Origin: Sequoia sempervirens
Lineage: Eukaryota; Streptophyta; Pinopsida; Cupressales; Cupressaceae
Length of the DNA: 64,000 nt
Direction of reading: 5' to 3'
Assembly: GCA_007258455.2 (NCBI GenBank)
Contig: VDFB02270651.1
Coordinates: forward strand, 490,862,711-490,926,710
The translations under genes were made by a program, and so were the position numbers. Under the pieces are notes generated by a model, which was given only the letters and a program-made list of their open reading frames with translations, had not been told where the DNA came from and searched no databases. Shown piece after piece: positions 22,080-31,155 of the stretch. Within the stretch, counting starts at the first letter, position 1. Every line of letters starts with the position of its first letter.

Positions 22080-23140
22080 TCCAATTGGTCACGATCTTGT
22101 ATGGGAGATGTATTTCGATAAATCAAGATATCAAACTAGCTCTGGGGTAGGCGTGGTCTTAATCTCGCTTGAGGGTAAGCCAATCCCTCTCTACTTTTTT
22201 TATTAGAATTTCACTACACTAATAATATAGTTGAGTACAAAGCCCTTATCATTGCCTTGCATGTTGCAATTGCTTTGAACATAAAAAATCTTCACATACT
22301 TGGTGAATCTGAACTTATTGTGAATCAAATTATGGGGATGTACCAAGCTAACCAAAGAAAATTGTCTCAATACTGAGATTTAGATTTATCCTTACTCGAT
22401 TGCCTCTCTTCTTTCACAATAGATAGTGTTCCTAAGAGAAAACTGACCCGCAAATGCCATGGCAAATGTTTCCTCCTTGGTACCTTCAGATAAGGATATA
22501 GAAGAATACCACTTTGTGGTCCACATTCTTTGCTCTCCTGTTGGTTCTGAACAACCCAAATCTGATGCTCTCATGTGTGCTCATGTAGACTTGGAGGAAT
22601 AGTATTCTAACATTTACAACTATCTAAAGACTGGAAACTTTCTTGATGATGTGACAAAGAATGATCACATTCAGATACGAAAGATTTCAGTTTGCTATGT
22701 TTTACTATAATATTTTCTTTCTCATAAATCCTAAAATGGTCTTCTCCTTCAGTGTCTCACTAAAGCAGAAATACCCCTTGCCCTTAAGGATGGCCACTCA
22801 AGTTTTAGGGGTGGACATTTTGGTGATAAATCCCTAGTGCAAAAACTGATCCACATGGGATACTTTTGGAAAATGATGGAACAAGATTCCTTCACCTTTT
22901 TCAAGAAGTGTCCATAGTGTCAACAACATAGCTGTCTCATTCTCAAGAGCTTCAGAATTAGACCTCTCCTTGGCCATTCACAAAATGGGGGTTGGATATT
23001 ATTAGAAGGATATCACCTCCTTCTTCTAAATGACATGTATTTATCATCACCACTACAGATTACTTCACAAAATGGGTTGAAGCTATTCCACTTTGATCCA
23101 CAAACGATGAGGATATCTATAGCTTTCTTCTTATAGGTGG
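22080..23140 (+). pseudogene. RNase H/integrase fragment, array unit 2
   Basis: Second copy of the same fragment. The RNase H-like part starts near 22,105 (the tgggagatgtatttcgataa region). The integrase zinc-binding part near 22,860-22,950 reads as Cys-x2-Cys in 'aagtgtccatagtgtcaaca', with a stop where a residue should be between the cysteines. It ends at the junction with unit 3. Frameshifts and stops are scattered differently from unit 1, so the copies have diverged after duplication. Confidence 0.55.
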
Positions 23141-23449
23141 TAATGTAGGAGATATAACTTGTGATGCCACATAGGAACTAGGGATGCTAGTAGGAATACC
23201 TAGGGAAGGAATCACATTACTAACTTATTGCATTATTTTTGTGATTTGACGATTGGTATAGGTAGGTGTTGAGGCTATTGTTGTGGGAGGAGGAATTTGA
23301 GTTCCTCCTTGATTTGTAACATTCCCTAGTCTCAAAAATCAATAAAATTTCAAGCAATTATCAATCCATTAGAAAAATCTCCCTCATCTCACTCATTCCC
23401 TAGTCTGGACTTATTCCCTGATGAAGATCTCTTCGCAATTGGTCATGAT

Positions 23450-24506
23450 ATCATATGGGAAATGTATTTCGATAAATTGAGATATCAAACTAGCTTCGGG
23501 ATAGGCATAGTCTTAATCTTGCATGAGGGTAAGCCAATCCATCTCTCATTTTTTATTAGAATTTCACTGCACTAATAATATAGGTTAGTACAAAGACCTT
23601 ATCATTGGCTTGTGTGTTGTAATTTCTTTGAACATAAAACATCTTTGCATACATGGTGAATCTGAACTTATTGTAAATCAAATTATGGGGAGATATCAAT
23701 CTATGCAAAGTAAATTGTTTTAGTACTGAGATTTAGATTTTTCCTTACTCGATTGCCTCTCTTCTTTCACAATCTAGATAGTGCTCCTAGGAGAGAAAAC
23801 TGACACATGAATGCCATGGAAAGTGTTGCCTCCTTGGTACCTTTAGATAAGGATATAGAAGAATGCCACTTTGTGGTTCACATTCTTTGCTCTCTTGTTG
23901 GTTCTGATCAATCTGAATCTGATGCTCTCATGTGTGCTCATGTATACTTAGAGGAATGGTGTTCTAACATTTAGAACTATCTGAAGACTAGGAACTTTTG
24001 TGATGATGCGACAAAGAACAATCTCACTCAGATATGAAATATTTTAGTTTGTTGTGTTGTACTATCATATTTTATTTCTCATAAATCCTACAATGGTCTT
24101 CTCCTTTAGTGTCTCACTAAAGTAGAAATACCCCTTTCCCTTAAGGAAGACCACTCGGGTTTTAGGGGTGGACATTTTGGTAATAAATCCCTAGTGCAAA
24201 AATTGATCCACATGAGATACTTTTGGAAAATGATGGAACAAGATTACTTTTCCTTTGTCAATAAGTGTCCACAATGCCAACAACATACTTGTCTCATTTA
24301 CACACCCACTCAAGAGCTTAAAAATTAAACCTCTCATTGGCCATTCACAAAATGGGGGTTGGATATTATTGGAAAGATGTCACCTCCTTCTTTTAAATGA
24401 CATGTATTTATCATCACCACTATGGATTATTTCACAAAATGGGTTGAAGTTGTTCGACTTCGATCTACAAACGTTGAGGCTATCTGTAGCTTTCCTATTA
24501 TAGGTG
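23450..24506 (+). pseudogene. RNase H/integrase fragment, array unit 3
   Basis: Third copy. The zinc-binding CX2C is intact here (tgtccacaatgccaacaac, near 24,266), followed by HTPTQEL-like and LGHSQNG-like segments and a TKWVE-type core segment in changing frames. A plus ORF of 82 codons at 24255-24503 covers part of this in a shifted frame. It ends at the fourth unit start near 24,507. Confidence 0.55.
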
Positions 24507-25132
24507 GAAATGTATGAGATATTACTTGTGATGCCACATAGGAACTAGGGATGCTAGCAGGAATACCCAGGGAAAGAATCACATTACTAACTTGTTGCAT
24601 TGTTGTTGTGACTTGAGGATTAGTATAGGTAGGTGTTAAGGCTATTATTGTGGGAGGAGGAATTTGAGTTCCTCATTGACTTGTAACATTTCTTGTGGGA
24701 AAAGGACAACTAGTGGTTGAGGTGAGATGTTTTCCACAAATTTACACTATGTTTTTCACAAGGTTAAGGCCATCTTCACTTTCAAGCATGCGGTGAATGT
24801 TATCTATGGTAGGGATGGCAGTAGATGAAATGTTGTCATTTTGCACTTGAAGTTGTAGGTGTGCTAGGTCCTCATGAATGTGAATTATGCTTTCTTGTGG
24901 TACATTATCATTCCTTGGTTCAATTGGCATGCTACTTGAAGGCAAAGAGTTATTGAAGGTATTGTCCATATCTAGTATTCTAATGTCAATACTAGGAGTG
25001 AAAGAGATAGACAACCCAAGATCCACAATGATTGTGCTATCTTGTGATGACATGAGTCTCAAACTTTGTCTCACTACAATATTAGAAATAGGACACCAAA
25101 TACTCATGCAAATGCTATTAAATGCAGGGTGA
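24507..25132 (-). pseudogene. Gag-like ORF, longest copy
   Basis: On the minus strand an ATG at 25,107 opens 121 codons to a stop at 24,742. The same reading then continues in part, with the Thr/Pro-rich tail seen in unit 1, to about 24,507. The peptide has a PISNIVVRQSLRLMSSQDST start, an acidic middle and a HIHEDLAHLQLQVQND segment that could be coiled coil. It lies directly downstream (minus strand) of the family X leader at 25,133-25,556, the place of gag. I recognise no capsid or zinc-knuckle motif. Confidence 0.4.
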
Positions 25133-25556
25133 ATTCAAATGCAATATAAGCTAAGAACAACGGAATTTTTATAACTAAAATTCTAGAAACTAGAACAGAA
25201 AAGAAAAAACAAGCATAAACTCAAAAAATGAACTTTAAATGTTAGAAAATGCAGTGCAAAATGTGCAGATGGATTGATTCACCCAGGGTGGCAAATGTGT
25301 CCTAGTGATGATTTTTTGAAAATTTTCAAAAAAATTTAATTGTATTTTATGCTTTTATGTTTTTTAATATATTTCTAAGATGCAAATGCAAAATTTGATT
25401 GATTTTCAATGAAATTAAGTGCAAAAATGAAAGCTAAATGAGATTTTCACTAATGAAAAATTTGAAACCCTAGAATGCAAATTAACTAATGCAAAACCTA
25501 ATGCAATCTTAATGCAAGCTAAATCTAGGATGTAAATGCACCCCAAATCAAATTAT
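25133..25556 (-). other. Family X leader (third copy)
   Basis: Shares its text and order with 4900-5140 and 10,300-10,560. The match with copy B stops at 'aattatgatgct' (about 25,559), immediately before where copy B has its PBS. After this point the sequence is the family's 3' internal region in the opposite orientation. Confidence 0.45.
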
Positions 25557-27476
25557 GATGCTTTATATGCATCTTCATTTTTTCTTGGTTCTTGGTGCAA
25601 CTTTATTACTTCATACGATGTGTTTTTTCTTTGTGGATGAAATTGGGTGTGATTTCCTTCAAGAGTGTAATCTCTCTTAGCATATTGCATTCCTCTTAGT
25701 GGCTTGATGTGACACACTACATCCCCTAAGTTGTAAATATTCTATTCTTTGATTGGTCCTCTCTTGGAGACATTACACATAATGTTCCCTACGTTAAAGA
25801 CCTCACATGAACTAAGAAAACCTCCTTTGAACATTTCCTATCTTGCATTTGTCGTTATATGTAAGTGTTGCCACAATAGTGGTTTACACTTTTTGGGAGA
25901 TATTGATTTTTGCTGAAATCACATATTTTTAGAAAATATAATGATTTAAGCCTTGAAAATTCCCATTTAAAAGATTCCAATTGAAAAGGGTTTGATTAAA
26001 CCACCTTATACCAAGCCCCCTTGGATAGAATCTCGCTAGTTTTAAACCATACCTATGACGGAGTCTCCTTTACACCTATCAAAATTCTGATAAAAAACCA
26101 CGTTTGATTTACTTTTTGGGGTATGAAATGAATTCATTTAAGATTTATTTTTTGAAATTATATAGTCCTTATTATAAGCTTCTATAAAATTATAATTTTA
26201 ATTAAATTAAATTTGATTATTATATTTATTTTTTATTTCTTGTGAATGTAGGTTTTTCATAGAAAATCAAGCTCTCTATTTTGCACATGTGGAAAAATAG
26301 AAGATTATCAAAAAAAAAAATGAAAAATATGATTGCACCAGATATTTAAGTCCTTGATTCAACAAAAAAAATAAAATTTAATTTCGATACATACAAAAAA
26401 AGTTACGCGTTATACGGTTGCGCTATGTCTGAATTGTAATTGGTTTGACTTCAAAAATTTATTAAAGAAAAAATATTCAATAGAAAACTATCTAACAAGT
26501 GGAAGCACTAGATATCAGAGTTACAAATCTAAATTTGAAAGAATTAGAATTGTATCCTTTATGGAAAAAGAGTTATGCATTATATGGTAAGCGTCACTTT
26601 TTTAAATGTTGTTTTCTGAAAAAAAACTAGTTTTCAAGGGAGATGGAAAAAGAAGTGCAATATGATTCCAAAAAAATTGAAAAAAATATATTTAGAATCT
26701 ACAGAAAAAATTTCATGAAACTCTAGTTTGCATCATCTTCAAATTCCTCACAGTTTAGCTGCTATAGGTGCCCGAAAGTGAAGATTTAGTTAAAAAAATT
26801 ATTTTAGTGTCCAGTTTGGCCAAAAATTATAAACCACTATTGTAGGATCACCATGGCCACCTTGCATAACACAACTTGCATGACTATAGAGCCATCCTAT
26901 TTTTTCATGAGCTCCAAGCATACAAATTTTTACTTGCCTCATGAAGCTCAAAAACTATTTTTGTGTGGCACCTTATTCAAGTTATCGAGAGGTATAAATT
27001 TGGTATGGTTTGAGCGGGAAGCCTGATCAAGGCATGAATTTCCCCATAGCCACTTGTGTGTGTGAGTGCATACCAACCATGAGTGTATGTTTCTCACCTT
27101 TTAGGACTTATCGCCCAGTGGAAAACTAGGAGTTTTGTTGCCTCAAAGTGAGTATGCATTTTTTGGACAAACAACCTAGATCTGATCCACATCAGGATGG
27201 ACAAACGGTCAAAGCTTGATCTGATTCTTTTTATATTTTACCTTTACTCTCTTTTATCTTTGGAAGTGTATGCTTGTGCCTTGTTGTTGTTCTTTATATC
27301 ATTCTCATGTATGTTCTTTTGTGCCTATGTTGGTTTGTCATGGGATATTGATCCTAGGGGCTTGATCACCCCTCATGATTATTGTCATCTCATCTTGCTG
27401 TCATTGGTGCATTTGAACCCCTCTTGATGCATGATTATCTACTTCAGTGTTAGTTTGAAGCAAGTTCATCCTCTCA
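25557..27476 (+). repeat. Family X 3' internal region (plus orientation) with TIR insertion
   Basis: Reverse complement of 6251-7130, interrupted by TIR element copy 3. It leads into a PPT and LTR at 27,477-27,494. A 76-codon ORF at 27197-27427 is hydrophobic and is not preserved in the other copy, so I do not call it a gene. Confidence 0.45.
25865..26852. mobile_element. Non-autonomous TIR element, copy 3
   Basis: Left end CCACAATAGTGGTTTACA at 25871 and right end ...AAACCACTATTGTAGG to 26845, extended by ATCACC. It is inserted in family X sequence; the uninterrupted version is visible inverted at about 6825-6840 (ggtggccatataaaa). The longer shared interior with copies 1 and 2 includes the 'gtgaatgtaggtttttcat' region. 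Confidence 0.65.
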
Positions 27477-27493
27477 TTAAAGTGGGGGCTAAA
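27477..27493 (+). promoter_or_regulatory. Polypurine tract of family X
   Basis: TTAAAGTGGGGGCTAAA lies immediately before an LTR start TGTAGTGTAG. Purine runs of this kind prime plus-strand synthesis next to the 3' LTR. Confidence 0.45.
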
Positions 27494-28081
27494 TGTAGTG
27501 TAGAAAAATGTATCACTTTACAATTTCACACTTGTTTGGGCCCTCCTTGTGGATTTTGGCTTAATGCTGCCTTGATTTAGTGTTGTAATGTGGATAACAC
27601 ATTCACATTAGGTCTTGGGCCCTTGTGAACTAATGGAATTTAATAATGCCTTGCTAAAGTGTTGTCAAGTGTTGTAACACACTTTCATACTTTTCTAGGG
27701 TTTTACCAATTAACTAAGCATAATAAACATAATTTTAATTAAAATCAACCTTAATATTGCCTTATTTGGGGTGTTGTAAAGTGTTGTAACATATTTTGAT
27801 GCTTCTCTAGGCTTTCCATTAATAATTGGTCTTTCCTATGCTTTAACTGGCCCTATTTTGCATCCACACGCCTCATTTATTACATCTTTTTGAGGATAAT
27901 CTCAACACTAATCATTGACCCATAATTCATGTGTTCTTGGCTTGTGTGGCCTAGATTTATTGATCTGGGGCTCATTTTCCGCCTTGGGTAAATTTGTCCC
28001 ACTTTGATCTTTTGGCCCCAAACTAATTTTTACACATTTCTAGGCACTTTTCATTTTTGGTCCCATACATTATGTCTGATG

Positions 28082-28113
28082 GGACTCATTCACCACCTTG
28101 GGTGAATGAGTCC
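28082..28113. repeat. Perfect 13-bp-stem hairpin
   Basis: GGACTCATTCACC at 28082-28094 pairs exactly with GGTGAATGAGTCC at 28101-28113 across a 6-base loop. It is the best member of a family of about ten related motifs across family X. Confidence 0.8.
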
Positions 28114-28209
28114 TATGTGGCCCAAATTCAAATTTCTAGTGGGATTTTATTCTCCTAGATTTGATGTCAAATTGTAGTGTTGTAATTTTAAGAACTCTTG
28201 CATAATTGG

Positions 28210-28219
28210 GTATAAATAC
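28210..28219 (+). promoter_or_regulatory. TATA box of family X LTR copy C
   Basis: GTATAAATAC, matching the inverted site at 12391-12400 in the same relative place. Confidence 0.5.
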
Positions 28220-29532
28220 AAGTTTCTTTCACTCATATTCTCACTAGCAAGTTTACAAGTCATCTAACATTCAAGAGCATTCACAAGAGCATTCAAGAAC
28301 ATTTCAAGGGAAGATTATCAATCATTTTAGGGCAACATTCAAGTGCCATTCATCATGTCAAATATTGCATTCATAATATTTTTTTATTGTGCTAACAATT
28401 GTGATGTAGAGTTTATAATTCAAGCAAGATGAACATCAATCAAGCAAGAGTCAAGAACCACCTCCATTGCAATCATTTCAAGCATATTTGTAGCACCTTA
28501 TTGCTAGGGTTTGGGATAGGTTGCAGATTCTTCAAGGAGAAAAGTTGGAGAAAAGTTGGAGAAAAGTTTTCAAGTGATCAAAATTGTAAAAGTTTTCATC
28601 AATCCTTGGAGGAACTTGGAGAAGACCTACAGGTGGCAATTTGTAGTTTTAGATTTGGAAACTAGTCAAAAAGACCAAAGAAGACCAAGAGGAACAAAAT
28701 CAGGTCTTGAACTTCTAAAAGGGTAGAAGTGGACTGATTTGCCATAAGTGGAAAATGAGTCCCACTATACAGGCATGACAAATATTTTCAAAGATCTAGA
28801 TACCCTTTTGGTTGAAACCTATATCTACACATTTTCCCAAAAACTGGACTAATTCACCTAGCTTGGCGAATGAGTCCTAGTCAGCCTTGACAGCAGATTT
28901 TTCAGTGATCCAAACCTCCATTTTTCCTTCTTCAATCTTCCAGGTGTACACTTTCTATTTTATAGCTTTCTGTTACATTTTACTTATCTTTTTAGGTCAT
29001 TTAGGGCTAGTTTGCATTCAATTAGGGTTTGACATTTCATGTTGCATTTCATTATCTTTTCCAAATCTAAACTTGGTGGTGAACCCCTCATTAGATATCA
29101 TTTATTCCCTAGGACAAACCTCTTGCAAGATCTCTTTCCCTTTTGCATTGAGATCTCAAGGGTTTGTTTTTGAGTGAAGTGTATGAAGGTTGCCCCTTTC
29201 CTTTTAGGTACAAAACCCTAGAGGTGAAAGGAAACAACTATTTTCTTCATTTCAACTATCACCTATTTGTATGATTATGAGTCAACAATTGAAATCAACC
29301 TCCCTTTCTTTGACTGTTATAACTTTGTTTCTTATCATACCTTTTTCCCTTTTCCTTTCAATTTTCCTATACTTTATGTAGTATATTCCAAGCTCAATTT
29401 ATGATGATTATCTTTCTAAAGGTTATTTGATTTTGGTTCACTTGTCATACAAGGTGCAAGCCTTTGCACATACCACTACCTTTTAGACTTCTTTTCTTCA
29501 ATCATTAAGACCTACATGCTTCCACTAATAAT

Positions 29533-29537
29533 ATAAT
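29533..29537. repeat. Target-site duplication of Tat1 (left)
   Basis: ATAAT directly before the left LTR (TGTAAGTGTG); an identical 5-mer follows the right LTR at 45730-45734. Confidence 0.85.
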
Positions 29538-30678
29538 TGTAAGTGTGAAATAAGTATGAGTAAAAATAACACTTCTTAATAAGACATTATATCAAAGATT
29601 CAAGGGTTAAGCTAGTTTAAAGCAAGAATCTACTGAAAGTGTCATATTGTTCCCTATCTCTAAAGATTTATCAAGTCATGGGGCTCTCAGATATGGTAAG
29701 CATTGTGACTGTTAAAATGCCAATCTAGAGAATGAGATGCTGCTAAAATGCAATGATTTAATCCTATATGATGATATCTAGTTGATAAAAGGAAGCCATT
29801 GTAATTTAAATTGACATTGAAACTATGATGAAAGAAGCTACCGTAAAACTAAGATGCAACCATGATTGCTAAATGATATTGCTATGATTTCTATTTTTAA
29901 ATGCTAATGTTGTTACTAAAATGCTTGATTGCTTGATTGTTATTCTTGTAGAGTAAGATTGCACAAAGTTGGGATTCAGGATCCTTTTTCCTATAGAATG
30001 AGGCTATACTAATAGATTCACGAGAACAATTTTGTGAAGGGGTAGCACAACAAAGGCCTGGATTCAATCTGAAGAATTGAATGGTGAGAGATGAACCTAG
30101 AGTTGATTATGGGAATGGTTTCTCCCCATAAAAACATCAGGCCAAATGATAGGAAGAATCAGAGGAAGGAGATTGAGAGATTGATTCCAATTTCTCTCCA
30201 CAGCTTTCCTGTGAATGCTAGTTGAATTAATTAGACATAAAATATCTAATTTTATTGGTGAGATATGATGAGCTATAAAATTTGAATATTTTGGATTTAT
30301 TCAAATTTAGGAAGAAATAAGATATTTAATTTAATAAAACAAACTATAGAAGTCTATTTATTAAATTAAAATATGGAAGAAATGAACAATTAAATAAAAC
30401 AAAGTATGCGAACCTATTTTATTAATTAAAAATAGAATGATGTGATTTAAAAATAGAATGATGTGATTTAAAATAGGAAAATTTGACAATTAAATAAAAC
30501 AAAGTATTAAATTTGTTTATTTAATTAAGATGGACTAATAGAATAATTAGAAGAATTAAAATGTGAACTATATAAAAAAATATTTTTGTTTATCTAATAG
30601 TAGAGGAATTAAGGATAATTAATCAAATAAGTTGTATTTAATTAATTAGATTATCTAGACCATTTTTAGGTGTATACA
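29538..30678 (-). repeat. Tat1 3' LTR (left copy)
   Basis: Begins TGTAAGTGTG and ends GGTGTATACA on the plus strand. It is nearly identical to 44598-45729; one visible difference is a ~19-bp tandem duplication here (the 'aatagaatgatgtgattta' stretch near 30,420-30,470). In element orientation the LTR starts TGTATACACC. It lies next to the PPT, which makes it the 3' LTR. Confidence 0.9.
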
Positions 30679-30692
30679 TTTTTCCCCTCTTT
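30679..30692 (-). promoter_or_regulatory. Tat1 polypurine tract
   Basis: The minus strand reads AAAGAGGGGAAAAA, abutting the LTR start TGTATACACC. The Tat2 copy has the same tract with one change at 55055-55068. Confidence 0.85.
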
Positions 30693-31020
30693 GAAGTGAT
30701 GTGTTTATGCATTGCTTCAAAGAAAATTTTGTTGTTGTTGCTGCTAGTATCGATGAAAAAATTTCAGTATGCCCCAGACATTGATTTTCAGGGGATTGAT
30801 GGATATATGCCCGCTTGGGAGATAAATTGATGAATTTTTATTTTTTAAATATTTTTTTTATTTTTTGAATTTTTGAATGATTTTTGAATGATTTGATGAA
30901 GATTTGGTGGTGAAATAATTTATCTCCTGATTAAGAATGTAGAAAGTTCCCTTGGATGGATTTAAATTAATCTCCCTTTAAAAAAATTAAATACCCCATA
31001 AAAATCCCACCAACAATAAC

Positions 31021-31030
31021 CTATAAAAGG
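31021..31030 (+). promoter_or_regulatory. TATA box of the antisense PMD gene in Tat1
   Basis: CTATAAAAGG on the plus strand, 126 bp before the candidate ATG at 31156. Tat2 has CTATAAAT at 55393, 104 bp before its ATG, in the same relative place. Confidence 0.45.
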
Positions 31031-31155
31031 TCAAAAGGGTAATTTTAAACTCATTTGTGCAATTGAGTGTTGAAAATTTTGTGAGAGAGAGAAATTTGAG
31101 CAATTTGGAGCAGGATACCGATCCCTTACCACACTCACCAGTTCAAGCGTGTGCG

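Larger units (their letters stand above)
20215..24506. repeat. Tandem array of chimeric retroelement units (3 full copies)
   Basis: A unit starting 'ggtaatgtaggagatataac' begins at about 20,215, 21,788, 23,141 and 24,507. Spacings are about 1573, 1353 and 1366 bp; unit 1 is longer because it retains ~220 bp of gag-like sequence. Each unit has an antisense gag-like tail followed by a sense RNase H/integrase fragment that stops in the integrase core and abuts the next unit. The fourth start leads into the full antisense gag-like ORF instead of another pol fragment. Confidence 0.8.
27494..29537 (+). repeat. Family X LTR copy C, disrupted by Tat1
   Basis: It starts TGTAGTGTAG just after the PPT, has a TATA box GTATAAATAC at 28210-28219, and matches LTR copy B in reverse over most of its length. 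Several members of the dispersed hairpin family lie inside (27,966, 28,082, 28,734, 28,853). The Tat1 element is inserted at 29,538. Whether the sequence from 29,150 to 29,537 is still LTR is unclear. Confidence 0.5.

Noticed and set aside
28082..28113. Rho-independent terminator
   Set aside because: A strong stem, but there is no T-run and the setting is a eukaryotic retroelement; it belongs to a dispersed motif family.
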